Below are positions 15,407 to 22,140 of a stretch of 22,140 nucleotides of DNA, one piece after another. Each line of letters opens with the position of its first letter. The first letter of the stretch is position 1. Origin of the DNA: Ruminococcus sp. (GTDB taxonomy: Bacteria; Bacillota; Clostridia; Oscillospirales; Acutalibacteraceae); contig SFGA01000037.1 of assembly GCA_004556705.1 (NCBI GenBank), positions 1 to 22,140 of the forward strand, in the 5' to 3' direction. The translations under genes were made by a program, and so were the position numbers. The notes under the pieces were generated by a model that worked only from the letters and a program-made list of their open reading frames with translations, made no database searches and was not told where the DNA came from.

Positions 15407-17080
15407 ATGACAGCAGATAATTTATGTATGGGTTGTATGAAAGAGATAGGAAATGTTCAGCAATGTCCCTTTTGCGGATTTCATAACGATACGGTTGCTC
15501 CTGCACCGTATTTGCCTTTGAGGACCGTTATAGGCGGAAGATATACTGTCGGTAAGGTCATTTCCGCATCGGGCGACGGTGTCACATATATTGCTTGGGA
15601 TACCGAGAGCAGAGAAACCGTTACCGTTCGTGAATTTTTGCCTGTTGAGAATATAACAAGACTGCAAGGACAGACTGAAGTTACAGTAAATGAGGACAGC
15701 AGACTTGTCTTTTATGACAGCGTGCGTGAATTCCTCACTCTTAACAGAAAACTTGCAATGAGCAGAAACCTCTCCGCACTTATCCCCGTTATAGATATAA
15801 TTGAGGAAAACAACACAGCGTACGCGGTAAGCGAATACCTTGAAACGATTACTTTAAGGGATTTTCTCTTGAAGAGCAGAACGGGCTATCTCGGTTGGGA
15901 CAGAGTTAAAACTCTTATGATGCCTGTGCTTACAACTGTTGCTTCGCTTCATTCAATGGATATTTATCACAGAGGTATTTCGCCGAATACGCTTGTTCTC
16001 GGAAGAGACGGCAAGCTTCGTCTTACAGGCTTTATGATTTCCTCCGCACGTTGTCTTAAAACAAGAGTTAAGCCGGAAATGTTCCCCGGATATGCCGCAA
16101 TCGAGCAGTATCACGATGTTGATGATACAGGCGCTTGGACGGATGTTTACGGTATTGCAGCTGTAATTTACAGAGCACTTATCGGAAGCACACCGGCAGA
16201 GGCTTCGGAAAGGATAACCAACGATAAGCTTATGATTCCGCCGAGATTTGCCGAGGCATTGCCCGCATATCTTGTATCGGCTCTCGATCATGCTCTTACA
16301 ATCGAACCGGGTGACAGAACAGCTACCGTAGACGAGCTTCGTGAAGAGCTTTCGGGTTCTCCGAGTACTATGGCGTCAAACGCTATCCACGAGGTAAGAG
16401 AGCGTGAGGTTGAAGCTCCCACAACGACAGAGGATGAGGTTGCCGAAAGAAAACGTCTTGAAAAGCTTGCACGTCAGGAGCAGCAGAAGCACGAGCAAAT
16501 TAAAATGGCGCTTATTGCGTTTGCGATTTGCTTGGGTATCGGCGTTTTGGCTCTCGGCGGATGGCTGACATACGACCATTTCAAAAACAATCCAAATGAG
16601 CCTACCACAGAAGGCGTTGCGCAGATGATTGAAGTTCCGAACTTTGTAGGACAGAGCTATTCGAGAATTTCCAATGACGAGGTTCAGAAAACACGCTTTA
16701 AGTTTACGGTGGATTATCAGTATTCAGACAGCGCCGAAGCAGGCGTTATAATCGGTCAAAACCTTGAAGCGGGAACTCAGATAGAGCAAGGCTCCGAGCT
16801 TAAATTGACCGTCAGCAAGGGTATCGAATACGTTACGCTTATCGACGTTTCGGGTATGGATTACAACAAGGCGTTCAACCTTTTGACCGAGGCAGGCTTC
16901 GTATGCAAAAAGGTCGAAAAGAACAACGACGGCTCGCACACGGCAAACGAGGTTATTACGGTAACGCCCGAGGCAGGTAAGGAATATGAGCGTGGCAAGG
17001 AAATCTACGTTCAAGTTTGGGGCGCTCCTCCCACAACGGCTACGACAACAAGGGAGAATATATTAAACAGGCTTTTCTGA
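15407..17080 (+). CDS. zinc-ribbon, pseudokinase, single-pass membrane protein with two PASTA domains
   Basis: A 557-aa protein shaped like a PrkC/Stk1 receptor kinase but with a degenerate catalytic domain. Order: zinc ribbon (Cys7, Cys10, Cys20, Cys23), kinase-like domain about 45-317, charged linker, membrane helix about 367-387 (ALIAFAICLGIGVLALGGWL), then outside the cell two PASTA repeats (about 408-472 and 475-539) and a Thr-rich tail. In the kinase domain the beta-3 Lys is Arg75, the HRD Asp is Gly190 (HRGISPNTL), the metal-binding Asn is Thr195, and DFG reads Gly208-Phe209-Met210. The structural pieces GYAAIEQY, DVYGIAAVIYRAL and the late Arg303 remain. PASTA domains bind muropeptides or beta-lactams in known kinases, so this may be a non-catalytic cell-wall sensor or scaffold. 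It follows dut by 50 bases, with GGAGGG before the ATG. Confidence 0.88.
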   Translation: MTADNLCMGCMKEIGNVQQCPFCGFHNDTVAPAPYLPLRTVIGGRYTVGKVISASGDGVTYIAWDTESRETVTVREFLPVENITRLQGQTEVTVNEDSRLVFYDSVREFLTLNRKLAMSRNLSALIPVIDIIEENNTAYAVSEYLETITLRDFLLKSRTGYLGWDRVKTLMMPVLTTVASLHSMDIYHRGISPNTLVLGRDGKLRLTGFMISSARCLKTRVKPEMFPGYAAIEQYHDVDDTGAWTDVYGIAAVIYRALIGSTPAEASERITNDKLMIPPRFAEALPAYLVSALDHALTIEPGDRTATVDELREELSGSPSTMASNAIHEVREREVEAPTTTEDEVAERKRLEKLARQEQQKHEQIKMALIAFAICLGIGVLALGGWLTYDHFKNNPNEPTTEGVAQMIEVPNFVGQSYSRISNDEVQKTRFKFTVDYQYSDSAEAGVIIGQNLEAGTQIEQGSELKLTVSKGIEYVTLIDVSGMDYNKAFNLLTEAGFVCKKVEKNNDGSHTANEVITVTPEAGKEYERGKEIYVQVWGAPPTTATTTRENILNRLF

Positions 17081-17100
17081 TGCAAATAATATAATTACGG

Positions 17101-17405
17101 GTCTTATGAGTGGGCTGAGTGTTCATAAGGAAGTATTGGTTTCTCGCATAAAAATCCCTTATGCTTTTGCCAAAAAGCCTCGCAAGGCGACAGTCTTGCA
17201 TCATTTCTCGGCTTCGGCATAAAAGAATTTTTATAATTACGAAACTGCAACGCACTTCAAAATAATATATTTTTGATACAAGAAAAGGCAACCCCCGCAG
17301 ATAATGCTGACGCATATCTGCGGGGTTTAACGAATTATTGCGCAAAAAGATGTTGTTTTGAAGCAAAACTGCCTTATGAACACTCAGCCTTTTGCTTCAT
17401 AAGGC
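17101..17405. repeat. MITE-like element with inverted, hairpin-forming ends
   Basis: The 387-base gap between the pseudokinase gene and spoIIAA holds this element and no gene. An 18-bp perfect inverted repeat, 17113-17130 with 17372-17389 (GGCTGAGTGTTCATAAGG), extends with mismatches to 17101-17143 and about 17363-17405. Each end also folds on itself: CTTATGA/TCATAAG at 17103-17129 and GCCTTATGAA/TTCATAAGGC at 17371-17405. The middle contains another strong hairpin (17293-17325) and smaller ones near 17146-17164 and 17177-17188. No target duplication is clear. A minus-strand frame of 108 codons crosses it but does not look like a protein. Confidence 0.7.
17293..17325. terminator. bidirectional-looking hairpin inside the MITE-like element
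   Basis: CCCCGCAGATA (17293-17303) pairs with TATCTGCGGGG (17315-17325), with an extra ATGC/GCAT pairing in the loop. On the minus strand it is followed by a T-rich run (TTGCCTTTTCTT), so leftward termination is plausible; on the plus strand only TTTAA follows. Confidence 0.5.
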
Positions 17406-17415
17406 TCTTTTTTTT
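17371..17415 (+). terminator. Rho-independent terminator before spoIIAA
   Basis: A perfect 10-bp stem GCCTTATGAA (17371-17380) / TTCATAAGGC (17396-17405) with a 15-base loop and a TCTTTTTTTT tail. It ends rightward transcription coming from the pseudokinase gene and is made from the right end of the MITE-like element. Confidence 0.75.
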
Positions 17416-17467
17416 GACAATTTTTTTGACGATTTCGGTGTAATATTTCGTTGAAAGGAATGATTAA

Positions 17468-17797
17468 ATGAACGTTAAAACAGAAATAAACGGCACGTCG
17501 GTCACAGCCTTTTTAAGCGGAGAAATTGACCATCACAACGCACCGCAAATAAGAGAGGCAATTGATGAATGTGTGGCTTTTCGTCAACCGGACAGGCTGA
17601 TACTCGATTTCGGAGATGTAACCTTTATGGACAGTTCGGGGATAGGGCTTGTTATGGGAAGATACAGGCTTATCGAGGGCAAAAACTGCTCGTTTTATAT
17701 TGTCAATCTGTCCGAGCACGCATACAGGGTTATGCAACTTGCAGGGCTTGAAAAAATAGCGGTATTGAAAAAGAAAGCGAGGGAGTCGGTAAAATGA
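17468..17797 (+). CDS. spoIIAA: anti-sigma F factor antagonist SpoIIAA (STAS domain)
   Basis: When unphosphorylated it binds SpoIIAB and frees SigF in the forespore. The 109-aa STAS-domain protein has the phosphorylation loop FMDSSGIGLVMGRY, with Ser56/Ser57 in DSSG, of which the second aligns with the phosphorylated Ser of Bacillus SpoIIAA. GAAAGGA (17453-17459) is 8 bases before the ATG. Upstream, TTGACA (17414-17419) with TGTAAT 19 bases later is a weak candidate promoter; the SigH promoter expected from Bacillus was not recognised. The last 4 bases overlap spoIIAB (ATGA). Confidence 0.95.
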   Translation: MNVKTEINGTSVTAFLSGEIDHHNAPQIREAIDECVAFRQPDRLILDFGDVTFMDSSGIGLVMGRYRLIEGKNCSFYIVNLSEHAYRVMQLAGLEKIAVLKKKARESVK

Positions 17798-18231
17798 AAT
17801 ACTTAAACGAAGTGAAAATTCAGCTTGAAAGCCGTTCGGTAAACGAGGGCTATGCACGTCTTGCGGTGTCGTCGTTTGCCGCACAGCTTGATCCCACAGT
17901 CGAGGAAATAAACGACATAAAAACAAGCGTCAGCGAGGCGGTAACCAACTGCATTGTTCACGCTTACAAGAATAAGGTCGGCAAGATTTACATAACCGTC
18001 AGAATTTTTGAAAACTCGGTTGTTGAAATAAAAATCCGTGACAAGGGGTGCGGAATTGAAAATATCAAACAGGCTATGCAGCCGCTTTACACCTCGCTCG
18101 GAGGGGATAGGGCAGGGCTCGGCTTTACCGTAATGGAAAACTTTTCGGATAAAATCAAGGTTCGTTCAAGGGTAAATGTGGGTACGACTGTAACAATTAT
18201 CAAAAAAATCAAAGGCAGAAACGCTTTGTAA
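17794..18231 (+). CDS. spoIIAB: anti-sigma F factor / serine kinase SpoIIAB
   Basis: Binds and inhibits SigF and phosphorylates SpoIIAA with ATP. The 145-aa protein has the GHKL ATPase motifs: N-box EAVTNCIVHAY (Glu48, Asn52), G1 DKGCGI (83-88), an ATP-lid segment PLYTSLGGDRAGLGF with G2 (108-110), and a TTVTI end. GAGGGAG lies 8 bases before the ATG within spoIIAA. It overlaps sigF by one base (TAATG), so the three genes are translated as a coupled unit. Confidence 0.95.
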   Translation: MKYLNEVKIQLESRSVNEGYARLAVSSFAAQLDPTVEEINDIKTSVSEAVTNCIVHAYKNKVGKIYITVRIFENSVVEIKIRDKGCGIENIKQAMQPLYTSLGGDRAGLGFTVMENFSDKIKVRSRVNVGTTVTIIKKIKGRNAL

Positions 18232-18884
18232 TGACTCGTGATGAGCTGATAAGCAATAATTTAGGGCTTGTTCATTCCTGCGCAAACAAATTCAGAAACA
18301 GGGGTATCGAATATGACGATTTGTACTCGGCAGGATGTCTCGGGCTTGTCAAGGCGGCAGACGGCTTTGACGAAACGCTCGGCTACCGCTTTTCAACCTA
18401 TGCCGTGCCTGCAATTTTAGGCGAAATTAAGCGGCTTTTCAGGGACGGCGGCGCAGTCAAGGTCAGCCGTTCATTAAAGGAAAAATCAAGAGAGGCTGTA
18501 AGGCTGCGTGATGAGCTTTCCGTGTCGCTTGGCAGAGAGCCGACAGTTTCGGAATTGTCCGAAAAACTCGGAATAAATGAGTTTGAGACGGTTGAACTTT
18601 TGAATATCGCAGTACCGCCCGCATCTCTTACCGCAACCGACGAGGAGGGGGAACGGCAAATTGATATTCCCGTTGATTTCGGCGAAGAGCAGATACACAA
18701 TTCAATAGCACTGCGAGAGATAATCGGAAAAATGCCCGAAAGCGACAGACGTCTTATAGAACTGCGATATTACAAAGGCTTAACGCAGACCGTCACGGCG
18801 GAAAAGTTAGGACTTTCACAGGTGCAGGTGTCACGCAGGGAGCGTTTATTGCTTCAGGAAATGCGCAGAAAAATGACAGGATAG
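18231..18884 (+). CDS. sigF: RNA polymerase sigma factor SigF (forespore)
   Basis: The first forespore-specific sigma factor, held inactive by SpoIIAB. The 217-aa protein has region 2 with YDDLYSAGCLGLVKAADGFD and RFSTYAVPAILGEIKRLFRD, region 3 (LSVSLGREPTVSELSEKLG) and region 4.2 with a helix-turn-helix LTQTVTAEKLGLSQVQVSRR. Gene order after spoIIAA-spoIIAB makes SigF far more likely than the similar SigG or SigB. Unlike in Bacillus, no spoVA genes follow; the spoVAC copy lies about 17 kb upstream in this window. Confidence 0.95.
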   Translation: MTRDELISNNLGLVHSCANKFRNRGIEYDDLYSAGCLGLVKAADGFDETLGYRFSTYAVPAILGEIKRLFRDGGAVKVSRSLKEKSREAVRLRDELSVSLGREPTVSELSEKLGINEFETVELLNIAVPPASLTATDEEGERQIDIPVDFGEEQIHNSIALREIIGKMPESDRRLIELRYYKGLTQTVTAEKLGLSQVQVSRRERLLLQEMRRKMTG

Positions 18885-18893
18885 ATTTAGTAG

Positions 18894-18922
18894 TGGAAAT
18901 TTTCAAAAAAGTATGCTATTAT
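18894..18922 (+). promoter_or_regulatory. candidate extended -10 promoter of the DUF5696 gene
   Basis: TGGAAA (18894-18899), a 17-base spacer, then TATTAT (18917-18922) with TG one base before it. A small stem TCGAC/GTCGA (18930-18943) lies in the leader. Confidence 0.5.
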
Positions 18923-18961
18923 ATATAAATCGACCTGTGTCGAGTTTGTGAGGTGTAGCAT

Positions 18962-21217
18962 ATGAATTTTGAAAAAAATCACTTAATAAAAAAGATATTC
19001 GCAACTGTTTTGGCAATCGTGATTGCGGTGCTGTCGTTGTCATCCTGCTCCACGAAGGTCAAAACCTCGGTGTCTGCCGCTTCCGAAATCAACGAAGCTG
19101 CTTATTCCGCGCGCAACAATCACATTACAAATACAAATTCCTTGATTTATGTTGCAAAGTCAGGCTTGCTTGAGCTCTATTTTGACAGAACAACCTACAA
19201 CGTTGCAATTAAGGATACAAGCACAAACAAAACATGGTATGCGCTTCCCGTGGCTTCCGACGGCGACGAAACCACCCCTGCGGCGGTGCTTGAAATGACA
19301 CTCTCCTCGGAGGGCGGAAAGTATAAGCTCAATTCGCAGGATAACTCGGTTGCATTTTCCTCGGCATCTTTTAAGCCTGTAAACAACGGTATTCAGGTTA
19401 CCTATAATATGGCTTTAACAGCTGAGAATGCACTTAAAGCCTATAACGAGATTGCAAACGGAGAAATCTATGCCTCCGTCAGCGTTACCTTCTCGCTTGC
19501 AGACGGTGCGTTTTACGCTAAAATCAACAGCGGCGACATAACCGTAAGCAAGGGCTATGTTATTGAAAAGCTTGAGCTTCTCAACTATTTCGGTGCGTCA
19601 ACCGTTGCAGAGAGCGACGACTATATCTTTGTTCCCGACGCAAGCGGTGCGCTTATTATGACAGGCAGCGGTGCGACGGACGCTTATGAATCAAGAAGCT
19701 ATTCCGTTTACGGCAAGGATAAGGCGTTGAAGCAAGCTTCGACAGATGAAATTTCTGCGGACGCTATTATGCCCGTATTCGGTATGAAATCCTCGCAAAA
19801 CGCCTTTCTCGGTATAGTTTTAAGCGGAGATACGGTAGCCGATATTACTTCGCACAGAAAAGTTTATAACGAGGGCGGCACATACAACCGTGTCGGCGCA
19901 AGCTTTAGAATAACCGATGTTTCATATATCACAAATTCAACAGGCAAAAAGACCACAAGATATGTCGGCGAGACTTATACGGGCGAAATAAATATCTGTT
20001 ACAGATTTTTGTCGGGCAAAAACGCTGTTTATTCCGGACTCGCCTGTGCTTGCAGAGAGGTACTTATAAGGGAGTCTGTTATCCCGTCAAAGGCGGTTGA
20101 GAGCACAGACCACATTCCGCTTATGCTGACCGTACAGGGTGCGATAGCTAAGAATTCCGCACATTCCTATAAGACCTTGTCCGACTATGAGCAAACGCTT
20201 GACCTTCTCGGACAGCTGAAGGCAAAGGGCGTAAACAGTATCACCTTGAGATATAAGGGTATGCTTGACGGTGCGGATAATCAGGATGAAATATCCTCGG
20301 CTTCTCCCATAAAATCGCTCGGCAGCAAAAAGGATTTTGCGGCACTTGAGCAGTATGTTAAGACGCAGAAGTTTACAATGTTTACCGATTTGAGCCTTGT
20401 AAATTATAACAAAAAAGGCTCTTCGTCGTCGGCTGCTTACGATATAACGGGCGAAAAGCTTAGAACAGATTATAATAACATTTATTCCTCTGTTGCGGGA
20501 AAGGAAAACAGGACAAGCTATGCGCTCAATCTTTCAAAGCTTGAGGACGGCGTGCTTTCATTTATGAAAAATAACAAGAATTATCAGGTTGACGGCTACA
20601 GCATAAACGATGTCGGAAACAGTCTTTATTCCGATTATTCGGGCGAAAAGCACACAAGAAGCAATGCGGTTAATATAATTACCTCCCAGCTTTCCGTGCT
20701 TGGCAACAACCACCAAATGATGATTGAAAACGGAAATTTCTGTATGCTTTCCAATGCAAACGCCGTTGTAAATCTTCCGACCAAGACAGCTTATGAGGAG
20801 GACGGTGCGGTTTATAAAGCAATACCGTTTGCGCAAATCGTTCTTCACGGAATAGTTGATTACTCGAATGAGCCTATAAATTTGAGTGAAAATTCAAAGC
20901 AGGCTTTTCTCAAATCAATCGAGTACGGTGCAATGCCGTCGTATGAATGGACTTACGCAAAGACCGATAATGAGGAATTTGACGCAAAGTACAACTATGA
21001 GTCGCAGATAACGCAGGCGGCAGATAACTACACGCTCGCCGATAACACAATAGGCAATCTACGTTCGGCAAGAATTACAAATCACTATCAAATCCAAAAC
21101 GGAGTTTACTGCACGGAATACAACAACAGTATTGTTATCTATTTCAACTACAATTCCGAAGCGGTTACGGTAAACTCAATTACCGTTGAGCCTATGAGCT
21201 GTATCAGAGCTAACTGA
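18962..21217 (+). CDS. DUF5696-type lipoprotein
   Basis: A 751-aa exported lipoprotein: a basic start (KNHLIKK), a hydrophobic segment about 12-25 and the lipobox LSSC with Cys29 as the lipidation site. The mature part has an N-terminal beta-rich half (YFDRTTYNVAIKDTSTNKTW, then YIFVPDASGALIMTGSG) and a C-terminal half of alternating strands and helices (LMLTVQGA, GVNSITLRYKGMLDG, FTMFTDLSLV, YSINDVGNSLYSDY) that reads like a glycosidase-type barrel. This layout fits my memory of DUF5696 proteins, many of which sit beside sugar ABC transporters; no such transporter is present here. No catalytic residues can be assigned. GTGAGGTG lies 7 bases before the ATG. It follows sigF by 77 bases but has its own promoter. 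Confidence 0.75.
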   Translation: MNFEKNHLIKKIFATVLAIVIAVLSLSSCSTKVKTSVSAASEINEAAYSARNNHITNTNSLIYVAKSGLLELYFDRTTYNVAIKDTSTNKTWYALPVASDGDETTPAAVLEMTLSSEGGKYKLNSQDNSVAFSSASFKPVNNGIQVTYNMALTAENALKAYNEIANGEIYASVSVTFSLADGAFYAKINSGDITVSKGYVIEKLELLNYFGASTVAESDDYIFVPDASGALIMTGSGATDAYESRSYSVYGKDKALKQASTDEISADAIMPVFGMKSSQNAFLGIVLSGDTVADITSHRKVYNEGGTYNRVGASFRITDVSYITNSTGKKTTRYVGETYTGEINICYRFLSGKNAVYSGLACACREVLIRESVIPSKAVESTDHIPLMLTVQGAIAKNSAHSYKTLSDYEQTLDLLGQLKAKGVNSITLRYKGMLDGADNQDEISSASPIKSLGSKKDFAALEQYVKTQKFTMFTDLSLVNYNKKGSSSSAAYDITGEKLRTDYNNIYSSVAGKENRTSYALNLSKLEDGVLSFMKNNKNYQVDGYSINDVGNSLYSDYSGEKHTRSNAVNIITSQLSVLGNNHQMMIENGNFCMLSNANAVVNLPTKTAYEEDGAVYKAIPFAQIVLHGIVDYSNEPINLSENSKQAFLKSIEYGAMPSYEWTYAKTDNEEFDAKYNYESQITQAADNYTLADNTIGNLRSARITNHYQIQNGVYCTEYNNSIVIYFNYNSEAVTVNSITVEPMSCIRAN

Positions 21218-21225
21218 TAACACAT

Positions 21226-21265
21226 AACGGAATGTGTCGGAGCTTTCGGCATATTCCGTTGTTTA
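21226..21265 (+). terminator. candidate terminator hairpin after the DUF5696 gene
   Basis: AACGGAATGTG (21226-21236) pairs with CATATTCCGTT (21250-21260) over 11 bp with one G-T pair, with further CG/CG pairing inside. The following GTTTAATATTT is a weak T-run. Confidence 0.55.
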
Positions 21266-21291
21266 ATATTTACCGAAAGAAGCAATTTCAA

Positions 21292-21921
21292 GTGAAAACG
21301 AATTATCAAGCCTTAATGGAAAATGAATTTGAAAAAATCGAGGGTGCGGGTAAAAAGCCTGTGCTTTTGCTTCAATGCTGCTGTGCGCCGTGTTCAAGTG
21401 CCGTTATCGAAAGGCTTCGGGAGCATTTTACGGTTAAGCTTTATTTTTATAACCCGAATATATATCCCGAAGCGGAATATCAAAAACGCCTTGACCAGTT
21501 TGATAAATTGCTTTCTGACGGCTTTGGTGAGGGGATAGAGCAGGTAGCGGCAAAATATGACCAAGCCGAGTTCTTTGATTTTGTCAAAGGCATGGAAAAC
21601 GAAAAAGAGGGCGGAGCAAGATGCGCAAGGTGCTTCATTTTAAGACTTCGTGAGACCGCAAGGAAAGCAAAGGAAATCGGCGCAGATTATTTTTGCACAA
21701 CGCTTACCGTAAGCCCTCATAAGAACGCCGAGGTCATTAACAGTATCGGAATGAAATTGCAAGAGGAGTACGGCGTAAAATATCTCTTGTCCGATTTCAA
21801 GAAAAAAGAGGGCTACAAGCGTTCAACTGAGCTTTCGAAGCAATTTGACCTTTACAGGCAAAACTATTGCGGATGTAAATTTTCAATGTGGTTTGACGAG
21901 GAAAATTCCGACAATAAATAA
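21292..21921 (+). CDS. queH: epoxyqueuosine reductase QueH
   Basis: The last step of queuosine synthesis in tRNA: reduction of epoxyqueuosine to queuosine, by the iron-sulfur QueH family that is unrelated to QueG. The 209-aa protein shows LLLQCCCAPCSS (Cys29-31, Cys34), GARCARCF (Cys111, Cys114) and YCGC (Cys193, Cys195), the cysteine sets expected for the cluster and a nearby metal/disulfide site, plus FYNPNIYPEAEY and TTLTVSPHKN. GTG 21292 is chosen as start (MKTNYQALMENEF) because it fits family N-termini and has GAAAGAAG 9 bases upstream. An ATG 60 bases earlier is in frame but lies within the upstream hairpin and encodes unconserved residues. Confidence 0.92.
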   Translation: MKTNYQALMENEFEKIEGAGKKPVLLLQCCCAPCSSAVIERLREHFTVKLYFYNPNIYPEAEYQKRLDQFDKLLSDGFGEGIEQVAAKYDQAEFFDFVKGMENEKEGGARCARCFILRLRETARKAKEIGADYFCTTLTVSPHKNAEVINSIGMKLQEEYGVKYLLSDFKKKEGYKRSTELSKQFDLYRQNYCGCKFSMWFDEENSDNK

Positions 21922-21945
21922 AAAAAAGAACTGTAAATCTCTTGA

Positions 21946-21970
21946 TGAAGTGAACCCCAAAGTTTAGACA
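21946..21970 (-). mobile_element. terminal inverted repeat (right end) of an IS3-family element
   Basis: TGAAGTGAACCCCAAAGTTT and the following AGACA resemble IS3/IS150-type ends seen in Firmicutes. The element runs from here off the right edge of the window. The other end and any target duplication cannot be seen. Confidence 0.7.
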
Positions 21971-21980
21971 AAATTTAATA

Positions 21981-22139
21981 TTAAATTGTTTTCGAATGAG
22001 TTCGGTATTGTACCGGGCTCATTCCTTTTAATTTTAGAGATATTCTTTCATTGTTGTAGTAATGAATATATTTCTTTAATTCATCAATGAAAGCGTTAAC
22101 GCTTTCGAATTTTTCGCCGTAGAACATTTCAACTTTAAG
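21981..22139 (-). CDS. IS3-family transposase OrfB, C-terminal part (cut by the window edge)
   Basis: Read leftward, 52 residues up to a TAA stop at 21983-21981: FYGEKFESVNAFIDELKKYI, then HYYNNERISLKLKGMSPVQY and RTHSKTI. This is the end of the integrase-core (rve) domain of IS150-like transposases. YNNxRxxxKLxGxSPxxYR is the hallmark. The catalytic DDE residues lie mostly beyond the window. The element sits just after queH and points towards it. Confidence 0.88.
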   Translation of the reverse strand, partial: LKVEMFYGEKFESVNAFIDELKKYIHYYNNERISLKLKGMSPVQYRTHSKTI

Positions 22140-22140
22140 T

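Noticed and set aside
17040..17366. Minus-strand frame of 108 codons across the MITE-like element.
   Set aside because: It overlaps the end of the pseudokinase gene, covers several hairpins, has low-complexity composition and no recognisable domain or convincing ribosome site.
21232..21291. Longer queH start at ATG 21232.
   Set aside because: It falls inside the upstream hairpin, lacks a ribosome site and adds residues not typical of the family.
22089..22106. Perfect 18-base palindrome GAAAGCGTTAACGCTTTC resembling a catabolite-responsive element.
   Set aside because: It lies inside the IS3 transposase reading frame (ESVNAF), the last consensus base does not fit, and no promoter is nearby.

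Overview
The window looks like chromosome from an endospore-forming anaerobe of the class Clostridia, probably a gut Oscillospiraceae/Ruminococcus-like lineage. Reasons are a spoIIAA-spoIIAB-sigF operon, spoVAC, a zapA-U32 peptidase-dut block, queH, low-to-middling GC, and short intergenic repeats of the kind seen in gut Firmicutes. The assignment is inferred from gene content only. I see no tRNA, rRNA, CRISPR array or replication origin.

Layout. (1) 110-1351: a leftward LolD/MacB-type ABC ATPase gene diverges from a lone spoVAC. (2) 1454-11069: a rightward myo-inositol catabolic operon with a sigma-A-like promoter (1454-1482), the order iolJ, iolC, [DUF559 nuclease], [DUF218 membrane protein], iolB, iolD, iolE, Fe-alcohol dehydrogenase, [RAYT transposase, frameshifted], iolG, and a strong terminator after iolG. 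IolG, E, D, B, C and J give the route inositol -> scyllo-inosose -> THcHDO -> 5-deoxyglucuronate -> DKG -> DKG-6-P -> DHAP + malonate semialdehyde. There is no iolA; an iron-dependent dehydrogenase sits in the operon instead, suggesting that the semialdehyde is reduced to 3-hydroxypropionate. (3) 11093-11567: an XRE regulator with its own promoter and terminator. (4) 11696-17080: rlmA, then zapA - U32 peptidase (broken by a deletion) - dut - a zinc-ribbon/pseudokinase/PASTA membrane protein. (5) 17101-17405: a MITE-like inverted-repeat element. (6) 17468-18884: spoIIAA-spoIIAB-sigF with overlapping genes. (7) 18962-21921: a DUF5696 lipoprotein and queH. (8) About 21946 to the end: the end of an IS3-family insertion sequence running leftward.

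The most unusual feature is that two independent single-gene nuclease modules, each linked to its own palindromic repeat, sit inside the inositol operon in the direction of transcription. One is a DUF559 (Vsr-like fold) gene preceded by a compound GAGGGAG palindrome. The other is a RAYT gene that carries two perfectly inverted copies of a REP-like hairpin inside its own reading frame. A second item is a PASTA protein whose kinase domain appears to have lost every catalytic residue.

Two genes (RAYT and the U32 peptidase) are broken by single indels. These could be real decay or assembly errors, and the sequence alone cannot decide.
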